Assembly (NCBI GenBank): GCA_030425685.1
Contig: JAUIAD010000001.1
Coordinates: 124,001-188,000, forward strand
DNA from: Gammaproteobacteria bacterium
Lineage (GTDB): Bacteria > Pseudomonadota > Gammaproteobacteria > Coxiellales > Coxiellaceae
Length of the DNA: 64,000 nucleotides
Direction of reading: 5' to 3'
The position numbers were made by a program, and so were the translations under genes. The notes below the pieces were generated by a model. The model made no database searches and was not told the DNA's origin. It saw only the letters and a list, made by a program, of their open reading frames with translations. Shown one piece after another: positions 52,680-62,122 of this stretch (position 1 is the first letter of the stretch; each line of letters starts with the position of its first letter).

Positions 52680-53270
52680 TTAATTCCCTGTAGAAAATAA
52701 ACATTGATCTATAATATCGCATAGACAGTGAATAATCAGTCGATGGGTTTCTTGGATGCGAGCAATGGATTCGGCGGGAACGCGAATTTCCACATCGGTA
52801 TCATGATTTAACAATGCTGTCATTTCACCACCATCACGACCGCTCAGAGCGACAACGGGAATGCCCCGTGATCCGGCTACTTCGATCGCTTCGAGGATAT
52901 TTTTGGAATTTCCATCCGGTGAAATGGCTAATAAAACATCACCAGGATGCCCCAGCGCTTTGACTTGGCGAGCAAAAACATCACTATAAGCTTCTTTATC
53001 AGCAACCGAAGTAAGGGTGCTAGGATTGGTTGGCAGTGCAATCGCAGGAAGGCTCGGGCGTTCAGCTTCTAAACTATTTAACATAACAGCGGCAAAGTGT
53101 TGTGCATCGGATGCAGAACCGCCGTTACCGCAGCTTAGTATTTTGCTGTTGTTTAAAAGGCACTGAACCATATTGCTGCCAGCAGACGCAATGGTGTCTA
53201 CCAAAGTATCAGCAGCGGTGATTTTTGTGTGAATACTCTCGTTAAAATGTTGTTTTATTCTTTCCTGCAT
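52680..53270 (-). CDS. diaA: DnaA initiator-associating protein DiaA (SIS domain)
   Basis: 196 residues from ATG 53270, the exact length of E. coli DiaA, and starting [13 protein letters not shown] like it. SIS motifs [15 protein letters not shown] and [17 protein letters not shown] are visible. DiaA stimulates DnaA assembly at oriC. The CGNGGS loop is also close to GmhA (sedoheptulose-7-phosphate isomerase), but the operon position between yraN and dolP favours DiaA. A longer ORF to 53366 would overlap yraN and is rejected. Confidence 0.9.
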   Translation of the reverse strand: MQERIKQHFNESIHTKITAADTLVDTIASAGSNMVQCLLNNSKILSCGNGGSASDAQHFAAVMLNSLEAERPSLPAIALPTNPSTLTSVADKEAYSDVFARQVKALGHPGDVLLAISPDGNSKNILEAIEVAGSRGIPVVALSGRDGGEMTALLNHDTDVEIRVPAESIARIQETHRLIIHCLCDIIDQCLFSTGN

Positions 53271-53292
53271 ATCAGCTTCTTTCTCATTTAAA

Positions 53293-53676
53293 CTATCTGT
53301 ATTGTACCTGAAAGGCATCTTTAATCCAGGTGATTTTTTGTATGCTGGTAACACCAATGGCATCAAATCTACAGCACGCTTTTTCTGCTAAATCCTTTTG
53401 CTGCAGGTAGTGGCGCGCTGTTTTGATTATTCGTTGTTGTTTTGCTTTAGAAATACTATCCAGGCCATTGCCATGATCGTCTTGATGGCGGTAGCGAACC
53501 TCAATAAAAACCAGATGCTCTTTATCTCTCATAATTAAATCAATTTCACCACATTTTGCACGAAAGTTTTTTTCAACAAAGCATAGGCCTTGTTTTTCTA
53601 AGTACTCTCTTGCTAAGCCTTCACTAATTTGACCGCGTTGTTGTCGCAGTGTTTTTTGTTTTGCGTTTGTTGGCAT
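53293..53676 (-). CDS. yraN: YraN/UPF0102 family endonuclease-like protein
   Basis: 127 residues with the nuclease-like core [40 protein letters not shown], and [16 protein letters not shown]. The Asp-x-Glu-type acidic residues and the ExR motif of the Holliday-junction-resolvase-like fold are present. The family is widespread and poorly characterised. It is followed by diaA after 22 bp. The repeat doublet separates it from lpoA. Confidence 0.93.
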   Translation of the reverse strand: MPTNAKQKTLRQQRGQISEGLAREYLEKQGLCFVEKNFRAKCGEIDLIMRDKEHLVFIEVRYRHQDDHGNGLDSISKAKQQRIIKTARHYLQQKDLAEKACCRFDAIGVTSIQKITWIKDAFQVQYR

Positions 53677-53821
53677 TTTAATATTTTATTCATCTACTTG
53701 TAGTTAAGACAAATACCCCATCATCCCACAATTTGGTCGTCGTTGTTGCAGACGCCTCGTGATGCAAGAAAGTCAGCAACAACGCCAATCTTAGTGCAAA
53801 CCCGTTAAGCGGCCACCTTCT

Positions 53822-53918
53822 CGTAGTGGCGCAACATGCTGCGCCCGCAAAACTTCCGCGGCATTGACAATCTACAGTCATTCACACCCAAACGGGCACA
53901 GCATGCTGTGCCCCTACG
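53822..53918 (+). repeat. Double-palindrome repeat, copy 8
   Basis: 97-bp element. The left palindrome has drifted (GGCGCAACATGCTGCGCCC), while the right one is perfect. It sits in the 504-bp spacer between lpoA and yraN (both minus strand), which otherwise shows no gene. Confidence 0.92.
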
Positions 53919-53961
53919 GGTTCTAAATTGGCTTTGTGAAAAATCATGCTAAATGCAACTA

Positions 53962-54057
53962 TGTAGGGTCGCAACATGCTGCACCCGCAAAACATCCGCG
54001 GCACAAACCATCCACAGCTACCTACAACAAATCGGGCACAGCATGCTGTGCCCCTAC
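53962..54057 (+). repeat. Double-palindrome repeat, copy 9
   Basis: 96-bp element 43 bp after copy 8. The left palindrome is the most decayed in the window (GGTCGCAACATGCTGCACCC); the right one is intact. The linker 53919-53961 closely matches that of the 51 kb doublet (TTGGCTTTGTGAAAAATCAT). Confidence 0.92.
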
Positions 54058-54180
54058 ACCTTTTTGCAGGTATCAATTAGTGCTGTTAGCAAAATAGTAA
54101 GAGAAAATTGCGTTAAATGAAATACCGTAGTTTTATCATGCGAGAACTAATGTAAGCGCATAAAAGCGCTTGCAGCTAGA

Positions 54181-56016
54181 CTAAGACGGCAGCAAGAGCG
54201 GCTGCCCCTTTGCCATCGTTGCCCACAGCAGCTTACGATAGATATGCTGGTTGGGTAACAGGTACAGTGTTCCTGTCGCACCATTAAGGCCAAACTTAGG
54301 TAATACCGTTAGCTTCCCTAGCTCAGGAATAAGATTATAACTATCAAGCCCAAGCGCAAAGAAGCGACTTTGGTTAGCAAAGGCCTGCGGCCATAATGAT
54401 TTCATATGCGCTCGCAGTGAAAGCATGGACGGTGATAAGGAGTCGCCGGGGTTTAATAGCCATGGCATGCCATCAAAGATAACGCCATTTAGGTCGTGAT
54501 CGAGTTTAGGCTTAGGCTGGCCACTGTAAATTTGTGAAATTGAATAAACAGGAATATTGCCGGCATAGTAAAAACGCAGCAAGGGCAGAATTTGACGACC
54601 CATGGTGGGTGTTGCCATCAGAAAAATAGCGTCGATATCATTACGCCGCCGCGGAAAGCTGCGAATTTTTTCTTTCAGCAACCAACGCAGTTGATGACGA
54701 CGTTGTTGTGATTGATCAATATTTAAGAGCGAGCGAATATTCCTATCGAGTGATTGACGCGAATGACTATAGGTTAATTGTGTAATCATCGTGCCACCAA
54801 GAGCAGTCCATGTTTGCTGAAATTGGTTGGCAATATTTTTGCTCCACGGATCATTGGGGGTGATAATAGCAATTCGTTTGGCTTGATTATCCCATATTCG
54901 CTTAGCAGCTTGATTTGCTTCATCTATCGGCGATAAACCAAATTGATAGAGGTGTTTGATAAATTGATCGTTAGGCACATCATTAAGCGCTAGGGTAGGG
55001 ACGCTAATATCATTTTGTTTAACTAAGGTTAGCAAGTTTTTCTTTTTAAGTGGTCCAACAATAAAGCTGGCGCCGGCACTGACAGCAGCTTTATAGGTTT
55101 GCTCAATATTACCTTTGCTGGTGTTGTAAACCTTAATATTAGGCGTTGGCCCCTTTGTTTTTGCTTGGTAGTAAGCGGCAAAGAAACCATTGCGAATCGC
55201 TTTCGATTGATTGGCGAGAGGCCCGTCAAGAGGTAATAGCAGTGCAATTTTCTTGGGCATCTGCGGTAGTACGCGTTTGCTTTTTTTAATGGTATCTAAG
55301 AGATTTTCGGCAGGATGATTGGGGTTTTGTTGTTGCCAGATAGCAATTTTATCCAGTAACTCTTGTGAGCTGATGTAAGGGTTGCTAAGCAATGCCAGGG
55401 AAATCCAGCCTTGTTGAATGGGGGTCAAAGGTTGTTCTAATAGTTGCTGCAACTTGTGCACATCAACATTTTGTAAAATTTCCCAGGTAACAAGCAGGTT
55501 GTTTTGCTTTTCTTCAGGTGAAGATAACAGGTCATAAGACATGTTACGTTCTTTGATAGTGCCTAGAATATCATTTTGTTCTTGGTGCGTGATGGCCAGT
55601 AATTTATGTAGTTGAATTTGGTCAAAGATGCTGAGAATAACATTACTTGCTGAAGCTGTGTTTAACAGCGTTAAGGCTTGATCAGCATTGTGATTCAATA
55701 AGCATAGCTGTGCTTGTGTCAGTTGTTTCTCAACTTGTAAGGTCGGAGAGACATCTTGTTTGCTAATCGCATCGAGAACCTTTTGCGCCTCACCCGTTTT
55801 TTTGTCTTGAATAAGGCGTTTAGCAGCAAGTAGACGGTACTGATCTTTTTTCTTGCCGGTGGTGTTTGTCGCTAGCTTGAGGTACTGGTTAGCAGACAGG
55901 GCTAGTTGATTCGCAGGTTGTTTATTGGCACTTTTTTTAACATTAGCGCAGCCTGCGATTAGTGCCGCCGACATGCCCAATAAACAAACAAAAAAATGGT
56001 GCTTTTTACATTTCAT
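54181..56016 (-). CDS. lpoA: Penicillin-binding protein activator LpoA
   Basis: Outer membrane lipoprotein that activates PBP1A for peptidoglycan synthesis. 611 residues. Lipobox in LIAGCANV, N-terminal TPR-like helices (EAQKVLDAISKQDVSPTLQV), then a LppC periplasmic-binding-like domain (KKIALLLPLDGPLANQSKAI, AGASFIVGPLKKKNLLTLVK, IAIITPNDPWSKNIANQFQQ, FFALGLDSYNLIPEL). ATG 56016; a TTG two codons upstream is less likely. In E. coli this gene is divergent from rsmI and precedes yraN-diaA-dolP. Here rsmI is displaced by two unknown genes. Confidence 0.94.
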   Translation of the reverse strand: MKCKKHHFFVCLLGMSAALIAGCANVKKSANKQPANQLALSANQYLKLATNTTGKKKDQYRLLAAKRLIQDKKTGEAQKVLDAISKQDVSPTLQVEKQLTQAQLCLLNHNADQALTLLNTASASNVILSIFDQIQLHKLLAITHQEQNDILGTIKERNMSYDLLSSPEEKQNNLLVTWEILQNVDVHKLQQLLEQPLTPIQQGWISLALLSNPYISSQELLDKIAIWQQQNPNHPAENLLDTIKKSKRVLPQMPKKIALLLPLDGPLANQSKAIRNGFFAAYYQAKTKGPTPNIKVYNTSKGNIEQTYKAAVSAGASFIVGPLKKKNLLTLVKQNDISVPTLALNDVPNDQFIKHLYQFGLSPIDEANQAAKRIWDNQAKRIAIITPNDPWSKNIANQFQQTWTALGGTMITQLTYSHSRQSLDRNIRSLLNIDQSQQRRHQLRWLLKEKIRSFPRRRNDIDAIFLMATPTMGRQILPLLRFYYAGNIPVYSISQIYSGQPKPKLDHDLNGVIFDGMPWLLNPGDSLSPSMLSLRAHMKSLWPQAFANQSRFFALGLDSYNLIPELGKLTVLPKFGLNGATGTLYLLPNQHIYRKLLWATMAKGQPLLLPS

Positions 56017-56151
56017 TTGCAAAGTCTAACGCAGAATTAAGCATCAGCACAACTCGTCTTTTAAGAAGCACGCAAGCCCGCTTGTCTACTCTGTTCGGCT
56101 TGTTAATAAAGCCAAAGTTGTAAGCTGGGCATTGCTTTCTGTTTGCTTTAG

Positions 56152-57801
56152 TTAAGAGTCTAGTGAGGTACTAGGTCGAGTTGCATCATCAGCAGGAGCA
56201 GTAAGGGGGGCACTGGTTTCTGCTTTTTTCTCCTTTCTGCATTGTCTTCTACGATGGACGTGAAAGGCGTGTGAGCTTAATGACACCTGGGGTGGAATTG
56301 CTTTTGTCTTATCATAGCGGCCAACAGTGCGGTATGTTTCACGCTCTAACAGCATACGTGTTTCAACGGGACCGGCGCAGAAATTGACAATCATTTCTAA
56401 TAAGGGGGAAGGGACATTCTTTGTCTGGTTAGCTTGCTGATAGGCAAGCCAAGCCGCATAAGCGTATTCTGTTGCTGGCACATGTAAGGTAATTTGCTGT
56501 TTCGCCTCCGTGTTTTCGCTGTAGAAGGAGTGCAATGGAGTGATCTTATGTCGGTGCACCGTTCCTGCATGGCCGTTGGTGTAAAGTTTTGCAAACCAGC
56601 GCGCACCGACTCTGCCAAGCCGAGGCTCTGGGTTTTGACAAAAGTATGAATCCGGTGCTGTTCTGCTATCACCAAGACGGTCAAGTATTGATGAGGATGC
56701 TGGCCAGTTTGCCATCTCCATGGATCCGCATTCCCAGTGGCGAGCATCAGTAAAACGCTGAAAAATTGAGAATAGCACGCGTGTCTGTACAAGCGCTCGG
56801 TGTCGTACTTGATGGCCAATGACGCCTCTAATTGAGTAATCTGCCAACGATTGTGAATTATGGGGTTTGTTTGCTTTTATTATGTAAAATGCACGGTCAA
56901 AACAATCAAAGCCCCTTACTATATTGCCGCGAAAGTGTTTGCTAAATTGGCCAACGATATAAAAATCAAGATGATCGGTATTCCCCTGTAGATTCCCCAG
57001 GCTAAAGTTAGGAATTTTTAAAATATTACCCATGCCGCCGAGCATCTTGATTAAATAAGGTGGGTGCGAAGCAACGATTTTATTGACTTCATTAGTAAAC
57101 GTTTTTTGATCAGCAAAAGTTTGTTTAACTTGTTGCAAGTCATATTCTAATAGCTCTTGGTGTAAGTCATGTGTTTTACGCGTAACCGTTGATAGAAGAA
57201 TTTGTTCTTGAACGGTTAAAAAAGGGAAAAGATGGAAAAACAAAATACCGTCACTGCCAAGGTAATCACTGATAAGGAAGAAGTAAGCAGCAATTTTATT
57301 TTGCTGTTTGTTAACTGTGTGATACTTAACAGCGGCAAGAATTTCTGGTGGCATATAGCTAGCTATATAGTTGAGATAGCGCTGACAAAAAGCTAAAAGT
57401 ACAGAGTCACCATTTTGTATTGGCATCTCGTTATTCTTGGTCCATAAGTCATTAAAGGCTTTTTCTTGCGACTGAAGGTGCTCTGTGAGCTCTTCCCGAT
57501 AGGTTTTGATTTCGCGTTTGAAAAGTAGATATTGTGTTTTGCTTAATTGGTTTTGTGCGCGTGTCAGGTGTGCTAGCATGCTTTTGACAGATGTTGCCTG
57601 CAATGCTGCGACGATATTGTTTTTAAGTCTCTTGTCGGTTGCCCGTAGAAATTTTCTAGATAGTAAAGGCTTTAAGTGTGCCTGCTTAAAATCAATAATA
57701 AAACGGATCTCTTGATTGGTCAGCGTGGCAAGTGCTTCGTGGCAGTGGTCAGTGGGGGGTTGTTTTTTTTTGCTTTCTGGCACTCGATTTTGTCGTCGCA
57801 T
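56152..57801 (-). CDS. Protein of unknown function behind a PmrA-box-like promoter; candidate effector
   Basis: 549 residues, no signal peptide, no clear family. The N-terminal third is charged helix (LTRAQNQLSKTQYLLFKREI). Residues ~178-212 (ILFFHLFPFLTVQEQILLST then VTRKTHDLHQ) weakly resemble the second half of an F-box, similar to the 28 kb protein. The C-terminal ~60 residues are disordered with a basic cluster HRRRQCRKEKK. The promoter at 57843-57875 has tandem TTAAT-like half-sites and a well-spaced -10. It occupies the spot where rsmI normally abuts lpoA, so it was probably gained by insertion. Function unknown. Confidence 0.55.
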   Translation of the reverse strand: MRRQNRVPESKKKQPPTDHCHEALATLTNQEIRFIIDFKQAHLKPLLSRKFLRATDKRLKNNIVAALQATSVKSMLAHLTRAQNQLSKTQYLLFKREIKTYREELTEHLQSQEKAFNDLWTKNNEMPIQNGDSVLLAFCQRYLNYIASYMPPEILAAVKYHTVNKQQNKIAAYFFLISDYLGSDGILFFHLFPFLTVQEQILLSTVTRKTHDLHQELLEYDLQQVKQTFADQKTFTNEVNKIVASHPPYLIKMLGGMGNILKIPNFSLGNLQGNTDHLDFYIVGQFSKHFRGNIVRGFDCFDRAFYIIKANKPHNSQSLADYSIRGVIGHQVRHRALVQTRVLFSIFQRFTDARHWECGSMEMANWPASSSILDRLGDSRTAPDSYFCQNPEPRLGRVGARWFAKLYTNGHAGTVHRHKITPLHSFYSENTEAKQQITLHVPATEYAYAAWLAYQQANQTKNVPSPLLEMIVNFCAGPVETRMLLERETYRTVGRYDKTKAIPPQVSLSSHAFHVHRRRQCRKEKKAETSAPLTAPADDATRPSTSLDS

Positions 57802-57842
57802 ATTGCTGACCTCTTAACTAGACGGTGGATGTTTTTCTAGTG

Positions 57843-57875
57843 ACTATACAGCATAAAAATTAATGAAATATTATT
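57843..57875 (-). promoter_or_regulatory. PmrA-box-like promoter of the 56.2-57.8 kb gene
   Basis: Minus strand reads ATAATATTTCATTAAT, 10 bp, TATAGT (57843-57848). Spacing of half-sites and of the -10 is identical to the promoter at 47779-47811, and 14 of 16 box positions are the same. The leader would be ~35 nt. Confidence 0.55.
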
Positions 57876-58014
57876 AGGAAGCATTTTTGCTTTAAAAATA
57901 CATATAAAATGCCTTGATTTCGGCACCGTATTTAAATGAGGTGGCATGTCCGACGGGTAAAAATCCTGCTTACTTAAAAAGAAGCGTCCCTGCTTTTTTA
58001 TGTTGTACAAGTAG

Positions 58015-60222
58015 TTAGCTATCGATTATCTCTTCTATAACGCTCGTGTCCCTTCCGAAGACGCTATAAGCAGCGTAACTAACAGTAGCTATGGCTCCAA
58101 AGGCTAGTAATCCTAAGTATTTCCCTTTATTTCTTGCAACATGCTTAGTCACAGGCTGAAGAAACGGGTAAAGTATTGCTACACCTAAGCCGACTGCAAT
58201 GGCATATCCTCCACTTAGCAATCCTAATGAGTAAATAATGGTAGCAGACATGCTGGCTTTGCACAGCTTTAAGCCGGTCACTACACCATCTGTGTAGGAA
58301 TCAACGAGACCAAATTTACTTGCATAGTATCCTTTTCTCTCGGTAATAAACCGCTCACAGAAATCATGATTTGAATACGCCATCTCATTAAGTTCATAGG
58401 TTGCCCTTTCATAAGCCAGATGTTGGTAAGCGTAAAAATCACTACTAGAATCTGGTGTTATTGCAGATAGTCTATTTAAACGCTCCTCTTTGCCACTTTG
58501 ATAGTTTTCTTCACATCGCGATAGCAGGTCGTTATAAGCATTGTAAAAATAACGCGGTGCTGCTTTTTCTTCATAATAGTAGGCAGCAATATAGGTGCTA
58601 ATGCTGATACCTGCAGCTCCCTTCACCATATTGACCCCTGTATTGATCCACTCAGCTATCTTTTCAAACTCCTTTCTAGCATCATCAAGAAATTCACCCA
58701 TGCTTTCCATCAACTTGTCCACTTGCTCCGAGGCTTCTTCTAGGACAGCAGTAGATAAGTCACCAATCTCTTCTGAGATCGCCTCAAGCATTCCTTGTAT
58801 TACTGCATTAATGTTGTTACCCAATTCTTCCATATCAATGTTAGTCAAATCCTCTATGCCATCGATGACCATGCCGATTCCTTCAACAAGAATACCTTGC
58901 AAGGTGCCTTCTAAGTTCTCGATAGCCGTAGCGCCATACCACAGCGTTCGTGCAGAATCAGGTAACGCACTCCTAACAAGCCAATCAGGGTTGTCAAACA
59001 GCTCGATTGCTGAGTTGTACATATCGTAAAGCCTTTGCAATGCCGTAAAGCGGCCAAATAGGCGGCTGGCAATTTGCTTAAAACCTCCGTATAAGATCAT
59101 GGCCGATAACTGATTTCCTAAAAACCTACCGGTACAGCCTAGCGTATCGCCTAATACTTCTCTGGCGTTTTGACCAAGTAAGTGATGTATTGGTCCACGT
59201 TCATTCCAGCATTCTTCTTCCTCTGCATTCCATGTTTCAACTATTTCCCAAGCGGCATGCTGACTATTTTGCAGAATCTCATGATACCCTCTAGCGATGT
59301 AGCTAGGATCATTTTCATTCTGTAAGCCAAGACCGTATTCATCAAGTGGAACGGAAGTCAGTTGACCGACAAATTGATTACACAAGTCTTCACCCGCCGT
59401 ATGCATTTTTTCAATATAAGCTAATGTCCCCTCAGCGATATCTTTTCGACGTGCATCGGGGTTTTCTGCGGTGATAAAATCTTGCAGTGGTTTTGGCAAC
59501 TGCTCAAGAATCCATCCTCCTAGATTTTGAATACTAGACCCTAAGCTGGATATCCCCGGGAACCATTTATCCAAAACAGTAATAAGACCGACATAGGAAA
59601 GATAGAGCATATTGCTCATCAGGCTCATCAGTTGTCCCAATACCATTTGCGCTGCTTGACGTAGCATATGATTGGAAATTTTTTTCACCAGAAATGCTAA
59701 AGCAGCTGGGCTTGTGTGAACAAGTGCTTTGACACCTCGACTCTTCAGGAGTCTTTTAGCTTTACCTTTAATAGAATTTCTAATTTGGCTTGCCCGATCA
59801 TTCGTAAAAAAACCGTTGGTGTTGTTTTGTTGGTTTGAGTAATTAGTCTTACCACTTTTTTTCTTGCGAACTTTGACTAAATCTCCCCTTGGTTCTCTAT
59901 ATATCTGTACTTCTGCTTTCTGTTTGTTGCAAACCATCGGTAGATTTTCTTGTTTGCTAGGACTGTTTGATGTCGGTTTGTTTGAGCGGTATTTCTTTGC
60001 CATATTTTTAGCGCCGTTCCACACTCCGTTTACGTATTCCCCCCCTTTATTAACGCTATTGAGTAACAACCTGGGTATTTCTCCCCTGCGTTGCCATCCA
60101 CTTATGATTGTATTAGAGCCCTTTGACAACCCATAATTAATCCAGCTATTTAGTTGTTTTTCAAACCCCCATCCTTTTTTAGTATATTTCTTTAAATATT
60201 TTTCAAGTATTTTTTTCCTCAT
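58015..60222 (-). CDS. Large protein of unknown function with C-terminal membrane segments; candidate effector
   Basis: 735 residues, no family recognised. The N-terminal ~170 residues are very basic (KKILEKYLKKYTKKGWGFEK, KVRKKKSGKTNY). A hydrophobic stretch lies near 205-225 (MVLGQLMSLMSNMLYLSYVG). Residues ~470-560 form an acidic amphipathic helical region (LEEASEQVDKLMESMGEFLD). Two membrane segments lie at the C-terminus (LGLLSGGYAIAVGLGVAILY; YLGLLAFGAIATVSYAAYSV). ATG 60222 follows a GA-rich AGAGGGGG; an in-frame ATG at 60249 with AGGGG very close is an alternative. Two C-terminal hairpin segments would suit host-membrane insertion, but no direct evidence exists. Confidence 0.55.
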   Translation of the reverse strand: MRKKILEKYLKKYTKKGWGFEKQLNSWINYGLSKGSNTIISGWQRRGEIPRLLLNSVNKGGEYVNGVWNGAKNMAKKYRSNKPTSNSPSKQENLPMVCNKQKAEVQIYREPRGDLVKVRKKKSGKTNYSNQQNNTNGFFTNDRASQIRNSIKGKAKRLLKSRGVKALVHTSPAALAFLVKKISNHMLRQAAQMVLGQLMSLMSNMLYLSYVGLITVLDKWFPGISSLGSSIQNLGGWILEQLPKPLQDFITAENPDARRKDIAEGTLAYIEKMHTAGEDLCNQFVGQLTSVPLDEYGLGLQNENDPSYIARGYHEILQNSQHAAWEIVETWNAEEEECWNERGPIHHLLGQNAREVLGDTLGCTGRFLGNQLSAMILYGGFKQIASRLFGRFTALQRLYDMYNSAIELFDNPDWLVRSALPDSARTLWYGATAIENLEGTLQGILVEGIGMVIDGIEDLTNIDMEELGNNINAVIQGMLEAISEEIGDLSTAVLEEASEQVDKLMESMGEFLDDARKEFEKIAEWINTGVNMVKGAAGISISTYIAAYYYEEKAAPRYFYNAYNDLLSRCEENYQSGKEERLNRLSAITPDSSSDFYAYQHLAYERATYELNEMAYSNHDFCERFITERKGYYASKFGLVDSYTDGVVTGLKLCKASMSATIIYSLGLLSGGYAIAVGLGVAILYPFLQPVTKHVARNKGKYLGLLAFGAIATVSYAAYSVFGRDTSVIEEIIDS

Positions 60223-60312
60223 AAACACTGCCCCCTCTTTAAATTGCATTAACCCCTGACCTTTATAATAGTATAAATAGTGATCAATTTAAATGCGTTT
60301 GCCCGCTGATTT

Positions 60313-60347
60313 ATTGCAATGAAAAGTTTCATTTATTTCATTGCAAT
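60313..60347. promoter_or_regulatory. Long perfect inverted repeat in the spacer before rsmI
   Basis: ATTGCAATGAAA (60313-60324) and TTTCATTGCAAT (60336-60347): 12-bp perfect arms, 11-bp loop, in the 270-bp divergent spacer between the 58-60 kb gene and rsmI. There is no T-tract, so an operator for a dimeric regulator is likely; the ATTGCAAT core is itself palindromic. Confidence 0.5.
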
Positions 60348-60519
60348 ATTTTCAAGGGGTTTGCTTTTAGCCTTCTTTTCTCGGTGTTTTTTTTAGAAAT
60401 CTTCATGCAGCATGATATCAATTTGATTTAAGAGGTAGGTGAATAGAGCTATTTTGCTTATTAGTATCTATAATAGTCTTTTTGATGCAGTGGTGATTAT
60501 TTAGGAGCTTGCTTTTTTA

Positions 60520-61359
60520 ATGAGTGGAAAATTATATATTGTGGCAACACCGATTGGTAATTTATCTGATATTACCTTGCGGGCGCTTGAGGTTTTAAAA
60601 GCAGTAGATGTAATTGCAGCAGAAGACACGCGGCATAGTGGTCGCTTGTTAGCGCATTATGGTATTGATACGGCCGTTTTTTCTCTTCATGATTTTAATG
60701 AACAGGTGCGTTCGGAAAAAATTATTGCGCGTTTATTAAAAGGGGATAGTGTTGCTTTAATTTCAGATGCGGGGACGCCATTGATTAGTGATCCGGGTTA
60801 TCGCTTGGTGAGTTTAGCGCATGAAAATGCTATTGATGTGGTGCCTATTCCGGGAGCGTGTGCAGCAATTGCTGGTCTAGTGGCATCAGGGATGCCAACG
60901 GATCGCTTTGTCTTTGAAGGTTTTTTGCCGGCAAAGGGGGAAAAGCGCAAGCAGCGCCTAGAGTGTTTAGCAACGGAATCGCGTACTATTATTTTATATG
61001 AGTCCGTCCATCGCATTACAAATTTGCTTGATTTGCTGTTAGAAACTTTTGGTGAGGATCGGCCATTATCGGTTGCCAGAGAGTTAACGAAAAAATTTGA
61101 AACCCTTTATTTTGGTTTGGTGTCATCAGTACGTGCGCGTCTGCAACAAGCATCGTCAGAACAGCGTGGCGAGTTTGTGGTGGTGGTGCATGGTACACTG
61201 CAAAAGCAAGATGAAGATCATGCGCAGCTAGAAAGAACCCTTAAAATTTTATTAAAAGAATTAACTTTAAAGCAGGCCGTTAATTTGGCCGTTGAAATTA
61301 CGGGCGTGCGCCGTAAAATATTGTATCAGTTGGCTCTGGCGTTAAAGGATGAGAGTTAG
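60520..61359 (+). CDS. rsmI: 16S rRNA (cytidine1402-2'-O)-methyltransferase
   Basis: SAM-dependent methyltransferase that acts with RsmH on C1402 in the decoding centre. 279 residues. GKLYIVATPIGNLSDITLRA, AEDTRHSGRLLAHYGI, VALISDAGTPLISDPGY (SAM site), VPIPGACAAIAGLVASGMPT. The usual partner lpoA is divergent but 4.5 kb away. A TATAAT hexamer at 60469-60474 lies ~46 bp before the ATG, without a good -35. Confidence 0.97.
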   Translation: MSGKLYIVATPIGNLSDITLRALEVLKAVDVIAAEDTRHSGRLLAHYGIDTAVFSLHDFNEQVRSEKIIARLLKGDSVALISDAGTPLISDPGYRLVSLAHENAIDVVPIPGACAAIAGLVASGMPTDRFVFEGFLPAKGEKRKQRLECLATESRTIILYESVHRITNLLDLLLETFGEDRPLSVARELTKKFETLYFGLVSSVRARLQQASSEQRGEFVVVVHGTLQKQDEDHAQLERTLKILLKELTLKQAVNLAVEITGVRRKILYQLALALKDES

Positions 61360-61576
61360 TGGGTAAGCAAGCGTTTGCTTATAACGTATGGTCCGGAGTT
61401 TTTTTTACGGTTAAGTGGGGGAGTGTTGATGCGTGCATGTCTAAAATCTTCTGTAGTTTATATAATTAAGTTTGGTTTAAATGTAAGTTGCAGCCGGGGT
61501 GATGGTAATCAGCCTATGGGTTGGCCGCAAGTGGGATCGTTTATCTATAAAGGGTTTTGTGGGTGTGGATAGAAAA

Positions 61577-61600
61577 GGGCGCAGCATGCTGCGCCCCTAC
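61577..61600 (-). repeat. Half-element of the palindromic repeat family
   Basis: Perfect palindrome GGGCGCAGCATGCTGCGCCC plus CTAC, between convergent rsmI and ihfB. The 25 bp to its left (GTGGGTGTGGATAG) look like remnants of the core in inverted orientation. The 61360-61629 spacer holds nothing else I recognise. Confidence 0.85.
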
Positions 61601-61629
61601 AACCCCTACCTACAGTTCGGGGATTTGAT

Positions 61630-61962
61630 TTAGTCTGTTTCTGATTCGTCGTCGCCCGAATCTTTAATTGGGTGCGTTGCGCGGCTGGCGTTGACGCGTT
61701 CGCGTAATTCTTTACCTGGTTTGAAGTGGGGCGTGTACTTCGCCTCAGTGTAAACGCGTGCCCCTGTTTTCGGGTTGTGCGCTTTACGGGGTGGGCGATA
61801 GTGTAGGCTAAAGCTACCAAACCCGCGGATTTCGATGCGGACATTTTGGCTTAAGCTTGCGCTCATGCACTCTAAAATAGAATTAACACTTAACTCCACA
61901 TCACGTCGTGACAGGGTTTCCTGTTTGTTGACAATTTGATTAATAAGTTCTGATTTAACCAT
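61630..61962 (-). CDS. ihfB: Integration host factor subunit beta
   Basis: DNA-bending nucleoid protein, forms a heterodimer with IhfA. 110 residues against ~94 in E. coli. [40 protein letters not shown], then [25 protein letters not shown] (DNA-inserting Pro in the beta-arm), and [13 protein letters not shown]. The last ~18 residues are an acidic tail ([10 protein letters not shown]) not present in E. coli. No rpsA is adjacent. Confidence 0.94.
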   Translation of the reverse strand: MVKSELINQIVNKQETLSRRDVELSVNSILECMSASLSQNVRIEIRGFGSFSLHYRPPRKAHNPKTGARVYTEAKYTPHFKPGKELRERVNASRATHPIKDSGDDESETD

Positions 61963-62122
61963 GGTAGACCTTAACTTTCTGTTGTTACTCTCTCAAACAC
62001 ATGAACTAACATTATACAACACATTTACTATGATGGTCACATATTTTTATTGATAATTAAAGATGTTATGGGTTAACTGGTAAAATTTGTCTAATTAAAA
62101 AACCAAAAAAGCTAATTTTTAA

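Noticed and set aside
52680-53366. Longer diaA start at 53366
   Set aside because: It would overlap yraN by ~74 bp; the internal ATG at 53270 gives the family length of 196 residues.
54181-56016. lpoA as a branched-chain amino-acid binding protein
   Set aside because: The LppC domain shares that fold, but the lipobox, TPR-like N-terminus and yraN-diaA-dolP context identify LpoA.
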